Assembly: GCA_002862125.1 (NCBI GenBank)
Contig: PHSP01000001.1
Coordinates: 1,708,501 to 1,772,500, forward strand
DNA: 64,000 nucleotides
DNA from: Methylobacter sp. KS41
Lineage (GTDB): Bacteria > Pseudomonadota > Gammaproteobacteria > Methylococcales > Methylomonadaceae
Direction of reading: 5' to 3'
Shown here: piece after piece, positions 46,052-57,100 of the stretch
Position numbering within the stretch: the stretch's first letter is position 1
Layout: every line of letters starts with the position of its first letter
Notes under the pieces: model-generated
What the model was told of the DNA's origin: nothing
Database searches by the model: none
Seen by the model: only the letters and a program-made list of their open reading frames with translations
Translations under genes and position numbers: made by a program

Positions 46052-46148
46052 CGTCTTTCCGGCATGGATTGCCGGAATCCAGGCTCCACGGATGGAATTG
46101 AGCTTACCGTCCATGGCGCTGGATACCCGCTTCCCGGCGGGCATGACG
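46052..46148. repeat. dispersed imperfect palindrome (MITE-like)
   Basis: CGTCTTTCCGGCATGGATTG...CCGGAATCCAG at one end and CTGGATACCCGC...GGGCATGACG at the other, with GGATGG and CCATGG between, form a long imperfect hairpin. Elements of this shape, with CGTCATTCCGGCATGG ends, are frequent in proteobacterial intergenic regions. It sits beside the MscS remnant and may mark the event that broke it. Confidence 0.65.
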
Positions 46149-46199
46149 TGATTGAGCATAATCTGACAAAGTCAAATTAATTAAAAAAGCAGACAGCTC

Positions 46200-47513
46200 A
46201 TGGAATTCAACCTGTTTAATTTTATTAAAGAAGATATATGGCTGTTGCATGAGCAAAAGCTTCCACTATTTAAAGCGGCAATCATCAAGTCTCTAAAAAT
46301 ACTTATCCTGTCTGTTCAGGGTTTCAGCCGCGATCTGTGTCCGTTAAGGGCATCCGCATTAACACTCTACAGCATACTGTCGATAGTGCCTGTCATCGCC
46401 ATGCTGTTTGGGGTCGCCAAGGGTTTCGGCTTTGAAAATATGCTGGAGCAGCGATTAATCGATCAAGTACCGGATCAGCAAACCATGGTATTACAGCTTA
46501 TAAGTTTTGCGCAAAACCTGCTGGACAACACTAAAGGCGGTGTTGTTGCCGGGATTGGCATTGTTGTCCTGTTTTGGACCATTATCAACGTCATTGGCAA
46601 TATCGAGGAATCCTTTAACTACATCTGGAAAATAGCCAAGGGACGGTCAATAAGCCGCAAATTCAGCGATTATTTATCTCTGATGTTGCTGGCCCCTGTT
46701 GTACTGATTGCTTCCAGCAGTATTACGGTATTTCTGAAAACAAAAATAACCTGGCTGATCACCGCTATTCAATTACCGGAATTCGGCACCTGGCTGGTCA
46801 TCAGGGCGCTGGGCTTGTCGCCTTTGGTGCTGATGACCGGATTATTCGCCTTTACGTTTATTTTTATGCCAAACCATAAAATAAACTACCGGGCCGGCAT
46901 CTTAGCCGCTGTTGCTGCCGGCGCCATGTACCACTTGTCGCAATGGGTTTATCTAAGTCTACAGATCGGCGTGTCAAACTATAATGCGATTTATGGCAGT
47001 TTTGCAGCGCTGCCCTTGTTTGTCGTCTGGCTGCAAATCGGCTGGATGATTGTCCTGTTTGGCTGCGAAATCGCTTTTTTTCTACAAAATTATGAGACTT
47101 ATCGAAATAACAACCGCTTTTCTGATTTAAGTTTTTCCCTGAAAAAAGTCATCGCCCTGCAAATTACGCATTTGATTATCAAGAATTTCATTCAATTGAA
47201 CAATCCATTCACCGCCTCCGAAATAGCGGCAAAACTGCTTATACCGATAGCCATTATTCAGCCCGTTTTATTGAATTTAATGGCAAGCCATATTATTGTC
47301 GAGTTTAAAAATCAGGACGAAGATGATGAGGTTTACCAGCCGGCGGTCGATATTAATATACTCACTATTGCTTATGTTATTAACGCGCTGGAACAAAGCG
47401 GTCAAAATCAATTACCGGATATCAATCAGGAGCAAGTATTTATGAATGCAGTCAATACCTTCAGAAAATTAATGGTAGACTCTGAACAAAATGTTTTATT
47501 AAAAGATGTTTAG
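46200..47513 (+). CDS. YihY/virulence factor BrkB family membrane protein
   Basis: A 437-residue protein. Six hydrophobic segments lie between residues about 55 and 300, with the family pattern ASALTLYSILSIVPVIAMLFG near the start and YNAIYGSFAALPLFVVWLQIGWMIVLFGCEIAF. The C-terminal 120 residues are soluble and helical, longer than in the 300-residue minimal members, and include a region with winged-helix-like spacing (ALQITHLIIKNFIQLN). Older annotations as RNase BN are wrong for this family. Role unknown. Confidence 0.88.
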   Translation: MEFNLFNFIKEDIWLLHEQKLPLFKAAIIKSLKILILSVQGFSRDLCPLRASALTLYSILSIVPVIAMLFGVAKGFGFENMLEQRLIDQVPDQQTMVLQLISFAQNLLDNTKGGVVAGIGIVVLFWTIINVIGNIEESFNYIWKIAKGRSISRKFSDYLSLMLLAPVVLIASSSITVFLKTKITWLITAIQLPEFGTWLVIRALGLSPLVLMTGLFAFTFIFMPNHKINYRAGILAAVAAGAMYHLSQWVYLSLQIGVSNYNAIYGSFAALPLFVVWLQIGWMIVLFGCEIAFFLQNYETYRNNNRFSDLSFSLKKVIALQITHLIIKNFIQLNNPFTASEIAAKLLIPIAIIQPVLLNLMASHIIVEFKNQDEDDEVYQPAVDINILTIAYVINALEQSGQNQLPDINQEQVFMNAVNTFRKLMVDSEQNVLLKDV

Positions 47514-47619
47514 GGTCAAAAATAGGCATCGGCAGCTATCGCTGCACCGGCACTCCGGCAGAAATACCGAATTACGCAGACGCCTATGCTCGATAGGCTT
47601 GGCAAGCCGCTGCTAAAAT

Positions 47620-47898
47620 TTATTTAGCCGCCGGTTTTTCCGGTTCCGGCACGGGAACCGGGACAGGGGCCGGCACGGTGCTTTGAGATGCCGGTTGTTC
47701 GGCCGCTTTTTCAAGTTTTTCACGCCGGAGGCCTTCCCCGTAAAGCGTGGCTGTAATCATGAACAAGATGGTCGTTATAGCGATAATCAAAAACCTGCCG
47801 GGGTTTTCCATAAAGAACAACGGCCACTTCGGCTTGATCATTCCTAGAACGAAAAAAAGTATTGTTATTAATCCTAAATCAATAGCGGCGGGTATCAT
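47620..47898 (-). CDS. small membrane protein with a Pro-rich tail
   Basis: A 92-residue protein with two hydrophobic helices (about 5-20 and 35-54) and a C-terminal tail of repeated VP and EP units (VPAPVPVPVPEPEKPAAK). I do not recognise a family. The tail is probably extended and could be cytoplasmic or periplasmic. It is monocistronic and divergent from qmcA. Coding status is supported by its clean membrane pattern, not by homology. Confidence 0.55.
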   Translation of the reverse strand: MIPAAIDLGLITILFFVLGMIKPKWPLFFMENPGRFLIIAITTILFMITATLYGEGLRREKLEKAAEQPASQSTVPAPVPVPVPEPEKPAAK

Positions 47899-48046
47899 TA
47901 TATTTACCTGTTAAAATATTATTTTAAAAGCTTTGCATTATTATTAAGTGAACGGCCGATTGCAACACCCGGCGATATTATTTTAATGATTTTTACCTTA
48001 TTTTATTCCGGATTGTTTGCGCTGATTTTTTCGTGTGACCCGCGCA

Positions 48047-48076
48047 TTGTGATTTATTGCAGTTAGATGTTATAAG
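48047..48076 (+). promoter_or_regulatory. candidate promoter before the qmcA leader
   Basis: TTGTGA (48047-48052), 18 bases, TATAAG (48071-48076). It would start transcription just ahead of two hairpins. Confidence 0.4.
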
Positions 48077-48081
48077 GTGGT

Positions 48082-48128
48082 GACACATCCCGTGTCGAAG
48101 AAAGCTCTCATGCGAGCTTTTTATTATT
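48082..48128 (+). terminator. two-hairpin leader ending in an intrinsic terminator, upstream of qmcA
   Basis: A 5-bp hairpin GACAC-ATCCC-GTGTC (48082-48096) is followed by AAAGCTC-TCATGC-GAGCTTT (48101-48120) and the T-rich tract TTATTATT. The second hairpin is a standard intrinsic terminator. It lies between the candidate promoter and the qmcA ribosome site (AGGAGG, 48133-48138), so it may be an attenuator, or else the end of a very short RNA. Confidence 0.6.
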
Positions 48129-48142
48129 AATCAGGAGGCTTT

Positions 48143-49063
48143 ATGGGCGGCTTTGGTGTATTTGTCTTAGTATTATTTATTTTTGCTATCGTCCTGGTGT
48201 TTATGAGCGTTAAGTCCGTGCCTCAGGGCATGGAATATACGGTCGAACGTTTTGGTAAATATACCAATACGCTAACGCCGGGTCTGAACATTATCATGCC
48301 GGTAATTGATCGTATCGGCAGGAAGATGATTATGATGGAACAGGTAATGGATGTGCCGTCACAGGAAATAATTACCAAAGACAACGCGATGGTGACGGTG
48401 GACGGCGTGGTTTTTTATCAGGTGATGGATGCCGCCAAAGCCGCCTATGAAGTCAGCAATCTGGATTGGGCCATACTGAATCTGGTAATGACCAATATCC
48501 GTACCGTCATGGGTTCGATGGATCTGGATGAATTACTGTCCCGCAGGGATGATATTAACGCCAGACTGCTCACTGTTGTAGATGATGCAACAACGCCGTG
48601 GGGTATAAAGGCAACCCGTATTGAAATCAAGGACATTGCGCCGCCCAAAGATCTGGTTGAAGCGATGGGCAGACAAATGAAGGCCGAGCGTTTAAAACGC
48701 GCCTCCATTCTTGAGGCCGAGGGTTTGCGGCAGTCGGAAATTTTACGCGCGGAAGGCGCACAACAGGCGGCGATTCTGGATGCGGAAGGCCGCAAGGAAG
48801 CTGCTTACCGGGATGCTGACGCACGCGAACGCCTTGCCCAGGCCGAAGCCAGAGCGACGTTAATGGTATCGGAAGCGATTTCCAAAGGCGATGTCCAGGC
48901 TATTAACTATTTTGTGGCGCAAAAATATATTGAGGCCTTAAAAGGCATTGCATCGGCAGAAAACAGCAAGCTGATTTTTATGCCGCTGGAATCATCCAGC
49001 GTCATTGGCGCACTGGGCGGCATTACCGAACTGGCAAATGCGGCCATGGCTAAAAAGAGTTAG
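48143..49063 (+). CDS. qmcA: SPFH/band-7 (stomatin-like) membrane protease regulator
   Basis: A 306-residue protein with one N-terminal membrane helix (about 4-22), an SPFH domain (about 25-190, with [33 protein letters not shown] read in parts) and a long coiled coil (about 180-250) with repeated [18 protein letters not shown]-like units. It forms large ring assemblies in the inner membrane. The next gene encodes NfeD, the normal partner of this branch, 3 bases downstream. Strong AGGAGG ribosome site. The exact role is membrane protein quality control or organisation. Confidence 0.93.
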   Translation: MGGFGVFVLVLFIFAIVLVFMSVKSVPQGMEYTVERFGKYTNTLTPGLNIIMPVIDRIGRKMIMMEQVMDVPSQEIITKDNAMVTVDGVVFYQVMDAAKAAYEVSNLDWAILNLVMTNIRTVMGSMDLDELLSRRDDINARLLTVVDDATTPWGIKATRIEIKDIAPPKDLVEAMGRQMKAERLKRASILEAEGLRQSEILRAEGAQQAAILDAEGRKEAAYRDADARERLAQAEARATLMVSEAISKGDVQAINYFVAQKYIEALKGIASAENSKLIFMPLESSSVIGALGGITELANAAMAKKS

Positions 49064-49066
49064 TTT

Positions 49067-49510
49067 ATGACAGATCTGGTGTTTGTTTTTTGGTATTGGT
49101 GGGTAATAGCTCTTATTCTTCTGGTGGTAGAGATTCTGGCGCCCGGCTTTTTCTTTCTGTGGATGGCAATTTCCGGATTTGTAACGGGCGCCCTGGTTTT
49201 GCTGATACCTGCAATGAGCATAAATATGCAGGTTTTAATTTTTTCCGTGCTGTCTGTGTTAACCATCATCGTTTGGAAACTTTATGGCAAAAAACATCCG
49301 ACAGAATCCGATCACCCTTTGTTGAACAAACGCGGCGTTCAATACATCGGCAGGGTTTTCAGTTTGTATGAACCTATTAAAAACGGCCAGGGTAAAATAA
49401 AAGTGGATGATTCCATCTGGAAGGTTCATGGCGAAGACTGTGATATCAATACCAGAGTGAAAGTGACCGCCTGTCGCGGCACGGTGTTTGATGTGGAAAA
49501 GCTTGATTAG
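49067..49510 (+). CDS. NfeD family protein (short form)
   Basis: A 147-residue NfeD of the short type without the ClpP-class protease domain. Membrane segments lie at about 10-75, and the C-terminal beta-barrel (about 80-145, with YIGRVFSLYEPIKNGQGKIKVDDSIWKV, seen in short runs) is the OB-fold domain that works with the SPFH partner. Directly behind qmcA, so the pair is an operon. It is the last gene of the lower-G+C part of the window. Confidence 0.92.
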   Translation: MTDLVFVFWYWWVIALILLVVEILAPGFFFLWMAISGFVTGALVLLIPAMSINMQVLIFSVLSVLTIIVWKLYGKKHPTESDHPLLNKRGVQYIGRVFSLYEPIKNGQGKIKVDDSIWKVHGEDCDINTRVKVTACRGTVFDVEKLD

Positions 49511-49837
49511 CTGGTATCGGCCAATACCGGCCCGTCGCGCTACCAGTAAGGGGGCGGTGGAACGGCCGTTCCAATCAGGTAGCTGTCGCTCGCGTGCCAT
49601 CCTGGATCGTTAAGTCGGCGGCTAAAGCGGCCGGCCGAGCCTTCAGGACACCAGTCATTCACGAACGTCCGCTTTTCTCACCACAGGGCACCCTCTTCGT
49701 GCCCGCGTCACTCCCAACAAGGCCTTGAATGGCCACTGGAGGCGAGAGACCGGACGCAGCATTTTCGGTCCACGCATCCCTTCGACCCAGACCAAGCATC
49801 AGTTTGTAGCGCCGGGGCCGGGAGCTGAAAAAGCGCC
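49511..49837. other. G+C-rich border segment between nfeD and IS copy 2
   Basis: A 327-base stretch without a gene. Its composition is higher in G+C than nfeD, so the compositional step comes before the IS and not at it. It contains a near-palindrome GGTATCGGCCAATACC right after the nfeD stop, and a perfect 16-bp palindrome TGGAACGGCCGTTCCA at 49558-49573. No tRNA end or attachment repeat was recognised. Confidence 0.55.
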
Positions 49838-51046
49838 CAGGGCTACCTCATTAAAAATTTCGGTGGCAAAATAGAAAAATTATGAACTTTTCCCAGCAGG
49901 CTTGATTAGTGAAACCGGAAGACATGGATTTTTTAGATGTATTTGGTCAATTGGACGATCCCCGGATTGAGCGCAAGAAGCTCCATCCGATGCCGGAAAT
50001 TTTATTGTTAACATTATGCGCGGTAATATGCGGGGCGGAAAGTTGGGATGATATCGAAACATTTGGTGAATCCAAAGTGGAGTTTTTGCGCAGGTATCTG
50101 CCGTATGAACACGGCATACCCAGTGATGACACGCTCCGACGCTTTTTTAGAGCCATTGACCCAAAGCAATTCCAGCGACTGTTTGTTGAATGGATTCGGA
50201 CATGGTTGAATCCCGAAGTGGCTGACAAAATCGTGGCGATTGATGGCAAAACACTGCGTGGCAGCCGCGATGGTGAGCAATTGCCGATTCATTTGGTGTC
50301 AGCCTTTGCCAGCGAAGCAGGAATTGTTTTGGGGCAAATAAAAACCCCGGAGAAGTCGAACGAAATCACGGCTATTCCCGAACTCTTGGAGTGGTTAGAT
50401 GTGCGCGGCGCCATTATCACCATCGATGCGATGGGGTGCCAGAAAGCCATTGCCGAAAAGATTATCGACAAAGGCGGTGATTATCTGTTGGCGCTCAAGG
50501 GCAATCAGAGCCGCCTGCATGATGATGTTCGCTTACATTTTGAAGAGCCCGGTCCTCAGGCATTTACCCGGATGGAACACGCGGAAACCGTCGATAAAGG
50601 TCACGGACGCATCGAGGTCCGACGCTGCCGTGTCAGTACGGATATTGGCTGGCTCAAGGCGCTTCACCCGGAATGGAAAAATCTCAACAGCATTGTCGCG
50701 ATAGCCAGTGAGCGGCGCATCGGCGAGACCGTCACTCACGAAACCCGGTACTTTATTAGCAGTTCTCTGATCCCCGCCGAACGAATGCTAGCTGCCGTAC
50801 GCTTGCATTGGGGTATTGAAAACCAGCTGCATTGGGTTTTGGATATGTCGTTCGGCGAAGACCAAAGCCGTATACGCAAAGGTAATGCGCCCAGCAATGT
50901 CGGTATTATCCGTCATGCGGCATTAAACATGATAAGACGTTCTAAAAAGAAACGCATGTCTATTAAGCGGATGCGTAAAGCGGCCGGATGGGACGATGTG
51001 CTTTTAACCGATGTATTGGCTCAAGTATTTTAATGAGGGAGCCCTA
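49838..51046 (+). mobile_element. ISAs1-family insertion sequence, copy 2
   Basis: A complete 1209-bp element equal in length to copy 1, with ends CAGGGCTACCTCATTAAAA at 49838 and TAGGGCTCCCTCATTAAAA (other strand, ending 51046). It is bounded by a perfect 10-bp direct repeat AAAAAGCGCC (49828-49837 and 51047-51056). It is oriented opposite to copy 1. The flanking duplication shows a simple transposition into the border of the G+C-rich island. Confidence 0.93.
49909..51033 (+). CDS. ISAs1-family transposase, copy 2
   Basis: A 374-residue DDE transposase identical in sequence to that of copy 1 (D112, D173, E304 present). GTG start. Identity of both copies indicates a recent event. Confidence 0.93.
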   Translation: MKPEDMDFLDVFGQLDDPRIERKKLHPMPEILLLTLCAVICGAESWDDIETFGESKVEFLRRYLPYEHGIPSDDTLRRFFRAIDPKQFQRLFVEWIRTWLNPEVADKIVAIDGKTLRGSRDGEQLPIHLVSAFASEAGIVLGQIKTPEKSNEITAIPELLEWLDVRGAIITIDAMGCQKAIAEKIIDKGGDYLLALKGNQSRLHDDVRLHFEEPGPQAFTRMEHAETVDKGHGRIEVRRCRVSTDIGWLKALHPEWKNLNSIVAIASERRIGETVTHETRYFISSSLIPAERMLAAVRLHWGIENQLHWVLDMSFGEDQSRIRKGNAPSNVGIIRHAALNMIRRSKKKRMSIKRMRKAAGWDDVLLTDVLAQVF

Positions 51047-51065
51047 AAAAAGCGCCCCTGACTTG

Positions 51066-51094
51066 TTGCCAAAGATGCCTATTTATGTTATATA
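51066..51094 (+). promoter_or_regulatory. candidate sigma70 promoter of the Tc locus
   Basis: TTGCCA (51066-51071), exactly 17 bases, TATATA (51089-51094). The segment is AT-rich inside a G+C-rich region and lies just after IS copy 2, before the toxin gene. Five of six bases match the -35 consensus. Confidence 0.5.
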
Positions 51095-51158
51095 GGCTTC
51101 AATGGGCATTCGCGCTGTCGCGCGAGTTGACATGTCAATTAAAAGAAAAGGGGGTGAC

Positions 51159-54100
51159 ATGGGCGAGCGTGGTATTGAAAATGGACCAAACGAAGCCACT
51201 GCGCGGCCCCCCTCGTCGTTCGAGGCTCCGCAGATCTCACTTCCGAAGGGCGGGGGAGCTATTCGCGGCATCGACGAGAAGTTCACCGCCAACCCCGCCA
51301 CCGGCACCGGCTCGCTTAGCATCCCCCTAGCGCTAACTGCGGGGCGATCTGGGTTTGGCCCCCAGCTCTCGCTGAGCTACGACTCTGGCCAGGGCAACGG
51401 CCCCTTTGGTATCGGCTGGAGCCTATCACTACCGAAGATTGAAATACGCACCGACAAGGGGTTACCTTGCTACGGAAGAGCCGACGAGCGACGGTCTCAT
51501 TACCGACCGAGCGAGGAGTCCGACATCTTTGTGCTCTCCGGCGCAGAAGACCTCGTTCCGGAGCTGCGCCGGGACGAATGCGGCACGCTACAGATCGTAG
51601 AGCTCGAGCGCGACGGCTATTGTGTCCGACGTTATCGCCCGCGCGTCGAAGGGCTGTTCGTAAGGATCGAGCGCTGGACCTGCCGCACCAGCGGCGTCGC
51701 GCACTGGCGCTCGATTTCCCGCGACAACGTGCTGACCGTCTATGGGTTTGACTCTGACTCGCGAATTGCCGATCCGGCCGACCCGACGCACATCTTCACG
51801 TGGCTCATTTGCCGCAGCTATGACGACCGCGGCAACGCCATCGTCTATCACTACTCAGCCGAGAACGAATACGGCGTCGACACTGGCCGCCCGAGCGAGT
51901 GCTCGCGCTCGCATACCGCAAATCGATACCTGAAGCGCATTCGATACGGCAACCGCGTGCCGCTGCTGTTCGATTCGGCGAAAAGCGGATGTCGCGCATC
52001 GCATGTCGAGCAACACGATCTCAACGGCGCGAGCTGGATGTTCGAGGCGGTGTTCGACTACGGCGAGGCACACTACTGCGATACAGACCCGGATGAGACC
52101 GGCCGCGTGTTCGCGCGCGCGTCCCTGGAGCCGCAATCCGCATGGATAGTGCGCAGGGACTCGTTTTCGACTTATCGCTCGGGCTTCGAAATCCGTACGC
52201 ATCGACTCTGCCGGCGCGTGCTAATGTTCCACCACTTCGAGCACGAGCTCGGCATCCCCGCCGCGCTCGTGCGCTCGATGAGTTTTCAGTATCGCGAGAA
52301 TTCCATCGGCTCGTTCCTCGAACGAGTAACCGCCTTCGGTCATCGCCACCTTGGCGAAGGTCGATATCTCACCCGATCGCTTGCGCCGGCAGACTTCGTC
52401 TACACGGAAAGCCCACTGAAAGACCCACTGTTCGAAGGTCACGAGCTGAAAGAAGTACAGCCGGAGAATCTAGAGAATCTACCGGCCGCTGCTGGCACGG
52501 ATGATTACCGCTTCGTCGACCTTGATGGCGAAGGGATCTCCGGAGTTCTCACCGAACAGGATGCCACCTGGTTCTACAAGCCGAATCGCGGCGATGGGCG
52601 ACTTGGTGCATTAGAGACGGTCTCGCTCCGGCCCTCAACCGCGAATCTCAGGGCCGGACAACTACTGATGGATCTTGCGGGCGACGGCATGCTGGACGTT
52701 GTAGAGCTTTCTCCCGCAGCCGGATTCTACGAGCGCACGGACGATGCGAAATGGGAGGGCTTCCGTCCCTTCCATTCGCTGCCCGTGCAGAACTGGGAAG
52801 ACCCAAACCTGCGCTTCGTCGATTTGACCGGCGACGGCATGGCCGATATGCTGATCACCGAAGACGACGCCTTCACCTGGCATCGATCGCTGGGCGAGCA
52901 AGGGTTCGGGCCGGGTATCCGCGTTGCTGTGCCACTCGAAGAAGAACGCGGACCGCGTGTCATCTTCGGCGACAGCACGCAGTCGGTCTACCTCGCCGAC
53001 ATGACCGGGGACGGGCTCGTCGACCTCGTTCGCATCCGTAACGGCGAGATCTGCTACTGGCCCAATCTCGGATACGGCCACTTCGGCGCGAAAGTCGTCA
53101 TGGAGAACGCACCATGGTTCGATGACGCGGATCTTTTCGACCAGAAGCGCATCCGCCTCGCTGATACCGATGGTTCGGGCACGACGGACGTCATTTATCT
53201 CGGTCGCAAGCACGTTCAGATCTATCTGAACGAAACTGGAAACGCCTGGCGCAGCGCTCACAAGCTGAAAGTGTTCCCGCACGTCGACGATCTCGCCTCG
53301 GTCACCGTGGCGGACTTCCTCGGGCGCGGAACGGCGTGTCTCCTCTGGTCGTCGTCACTGCCTGGAGATTTTGGTCGTCACATCCGGTACGTCGACCTCA
53401 TGTGCGGCGTGAAACCTCATCTGCTCTCGCGAACCGTCAATAATCTCGGCGCGGAAACACGCATCGCTTACGCATCGTCGACTCAGTTCTATCTCGCTGA
53501 CAAGGCAGCGGGCACGCCGTGGGTCACTCGACTGCCATTCCCCGTTCACGTCGTCGAGCGCGTCGAGACATACGATCACGTCAGTCGCAACAGATTCGTT
53601 ACTCGCTACAGCTATCATCACGGCTTCTACGACGGCGAGGAACGCGAGTTTCGCGGCTTCGGACGTGTCGATCAGCTCGACACCGAGCAATTCGCCGCCC
53701 TGACCAAGAGCGGCAATTTTCCGGTTGGCGACAATATCGATGCCGCCTCCAGCGTACCGCCGGTGCTCACCCGCACCTGGTTCCACACCGGCGCCTATCT
53801 CCAAGGCGGCCACATCTCACGGCATCTGGCGCACGAGTATTATCAGGAGGGCTCGGCTTGCAATGGCGAGGCCAGGCTCTCGCATGAGCAAATCCAGGCG
53901 ATGCTGCTCAACGACACCGTCTTGCCGGAGCATCTGATACCTGAAGAAGCACGCGAGGCGTGCCGCGCGCTCAAAGGCTCGACGCTACGGCAGGAGATCT
54001 ATGCGCTGCACGGGAAGAAGGAGTCCAGCCGACCGTACTCCGTGACGGAGAACAGCCTCACGGTGAGACTGATCCAGGCACGCGGGCCGAATCGCCATGC

Positions 54101-57100
54101 CGTTCTGTTCACGCATGCGCGGGAGCAACTGAGCTTCGCTTACGAGCGCAAGCTGTACGACGTCGAGGGATGCCTTCGCGCGGATCCACGCGTTTCCCAT
54201 GACGTCATTCTCGAAGTGGATGACTACGGCAATGTCCTGAAGTCGGTGGCCATTGCGTACCGGCGGCGTCTCGCTGCGAACGGTCACGACTTCCAGCAAC
54301 GGACGCTGTTGACGCTCACAGAGAACGATCATACTAACGCGGTCGACTGTCCCGACGCTTACCGCGCGCCCTTGCCGGCGGAGCAGCGGCTCTTCGAGCT
54401 GAGAGGCCTGTTACCCGACTCTTCCGCTCGCGGCGTGACGAATCTGTTTCGATTCGGTGAGATCGCAAGGAAGGTCGCGCTGTTGGACGATGCGTGCCAC
54501 GACATCCCGTTCGGGGACTGGCGCAGTGACGAAGGCCGCGTCGGGCGACGGCTGCTGAAGAAGACGCGCATCCTCTACCGGCCGAATGACCTTCGTGAGC
54601 TGCTACCGCTGAGCCGTCTGCAATCGTTGGCCCTGCCGGGCGAGAACTACCGACTCGCAACACCAGCCCGATCACTTCTGGAAAAGATCGCCTCCGATGA
54701 GGACGCTTTGCGAGCGGAGGGTGGGTACGTCGACCTCGATGGCTCGGGCGAGTGGTGGGCGCCATCAGGCCGGGTATTCTACTCACACGAGGCAGGGTTG
54801 GATGCCACGCACGAGCTGCTCCGCGCCGCCGGGCACTTCTTCATCCCGCGCCGCTATGTCGATCCATTCGGCAACTCCACGAACGTGGTTCTGGATGCGT
54901 ACGATCTGATGCCCGTCGAGACAACCGACGCCGTGGGCAACGTCACACGCGCGGAGATCGACTACCGTGTGCTGGCACCGCGGCTGCAGATCGACGCGAA
55001 CGGCAATCGCTCCGAGGCGGCGTTTGATGCGCTCGGCCTCGTTACCGGAACAGCGGTCCAAGGGAAGGACGGCGACGCAGAGGGCGATTCGCTCGAGGGG
55101 TTCGATCCGGATCTCGATCCGCGGACTGTGCGCGCGGTTCTGGATGATCCGCGAGGCGCTTCCACTCGCATTCTTGGACGGGCAACGACGCGTGTGCTGT
55201 ACGACGTCGAACGTTATCGACGTTCGAATGAGCCGGCGTTTGCGGCAACGATCGTTCGCGAGACGCACGAAAGCGATCTTGCCGAAGGACAGCGGACTCG
55301 CACACAGGTGAGCCTCGCCTTCTCTGATGGCTTCGGGCGCGAGATTCAGAAGAAGCTTCAGGCCGAAGCAGGACCGGTGAAGCCCGGTGGCGAAGTCATC
55401 GCCCATCGCTGGATAGGCAGCGGCTGGACGATCTTTAACAACAAGGGCAAGCCGGTTCGCAAGTACGAGCCGTTCTTCAGCGCAGCGCCGGACTTCGAGT
55501 TCGCTATGGTCGAAGGCGTGAGCCCGATCCTGCTGTACGACCCGCTGGGCCGCGTAATCGCCACGCTGCACCCGGATCACACCTTCGAGAAGGTGGTGTT
55601 CGATCCGTGGCAGCAGATCACTTGGGATGCCAACGATACGGTTCTACTCAATCCAAAGATTGATCCCGACGTCGGCGATTTAGTGTCGCGGCTGCCCGAT
55701 CCGGATTACCTCCCCACGTGGTACGGCTCGCGAATCATGGGTGCGCTCGGTGAAGTCGAAAGGAACGCCGCGCTGGGCGCTGCGCGCCATGCCGACACAC
55801 CGGCGGCTGCCTATTTCGATTCGCTCGGGCGATCCGTTCTCACGGTCGTGGACAACGGCGTCGACGACGACGGCAAGCCTCGCAAATACGCATCGCTCGC
55901 CGTGCTCGACATCGAAGGCAATTCGCGGGATGTGTTCGACGCGCTCGGCCGGAGCGTGATGCGCTACGACTACGACATGGCCGGTCGACGCGTGCATCAG
56001 TCCAGCATGGAGGCGGGCGAGCGCTGGACGTTCAACGACATCTCGGGCAAACCGATTCGCGGCTGGAACAGTCGGCTCTACATGTTCCGCACGGAGTACG
56101 ACGCGCTAAGACGGCCGGTTCGGCAGTTCGTGCAGGGAGGCGACCCGTATGAGCGCAATGCCAGCGCGTTTCCTTGCGAGGTGCTGTTCGAGAAAACGGT
56201 CTATGGCGACAGCGACGACAGCGGACTGGCCGAACATCGTCAGCGAGCTGCAAATCTGCGTGGCCGCGTGTTCCGGCACTTCGACACGGCGGGCGTAACG
56301 ACGGCCGATCGCTACGACTTCAAAGGCAACGTGCTTCAGACATCACGCCAGTTCGCTATCGATTATAGAAGCGCGCCGGACTGGTCAAAGACGCCGGAAT
56401 TCGAATCGCGCAGATTCGAGGGGCACAGCACGTACGACGCGCTGAACCGGATCGTGACCAGCACTAGTCCCGATGGCAGCATCTATCATCCAACGTACAA
56501 CGACGCCGGCCTGATCGAGAGGATTGACGTGGCGCTTCGCGCCGCACATTGCAAGGCGCCGCCCCCCGGGACGTCCTTTGTCCGGAACATCGACTACAAC
56601 GCACGCGGTCAGCGCACATGCGTCGAGTATGGCAATGGCGCCACCACCTCGATTGACTATGACCCCGCCACGTTCCGGCTGGCCCGGCTGAAAACCACAC
56701 GCCCCGTCGATCGCGGAGCGCTCGCGACTCAGGTTTTCGCCGACGCCGCGTGCATTCAGGACCTCCGCTATTACTACGATTCTGTCGGCAATATCACAGA
56801 GATTCTCGACCGCGCTTTGCGGACAGTCTTTCACGACAACCACAGGATCGATGCCACCAGCCGATACACCTATGATGCACTCTATCGGCTAACTGCGGCC
56901 ACGGGGCGCGAGCATGTGCTTCAGTCAGCGTTTCGGCTCGCACCGGCGGACGACGACTATCGGGACTATCCGTTTGCGGGAGTCTCGGCATTTGGTGATT
57001 TGCAGTCGCTGGAAACCTATGCCGAGAGCTACGAGTACGACGCCGTGGGGAATTTTCTCCGCGCCGCGCACCGCTCGCCGCATAACAACTGGACCCGTGG

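Noticed and set aside
45511-46089. A complete 192-residue protein of the MscS family
   Set aside because: The first 78 residues contain no membrane segments or MscS sequence, so only the 3' part is gene-derived.
3717-49837. A 46-kb composite transposon between the two IS copies
   Set aside because: The interval holds essential housekeeping genes in conserved order and each IS has its own target duplication; a composite transposon would share one duplication at the outer ends.
49511-49837. tRNA gene or attachment site at the island border
   Set aside because: No cloverleaf, no CCA end and no direct repeat of a tRNA 3' end was found by eye.
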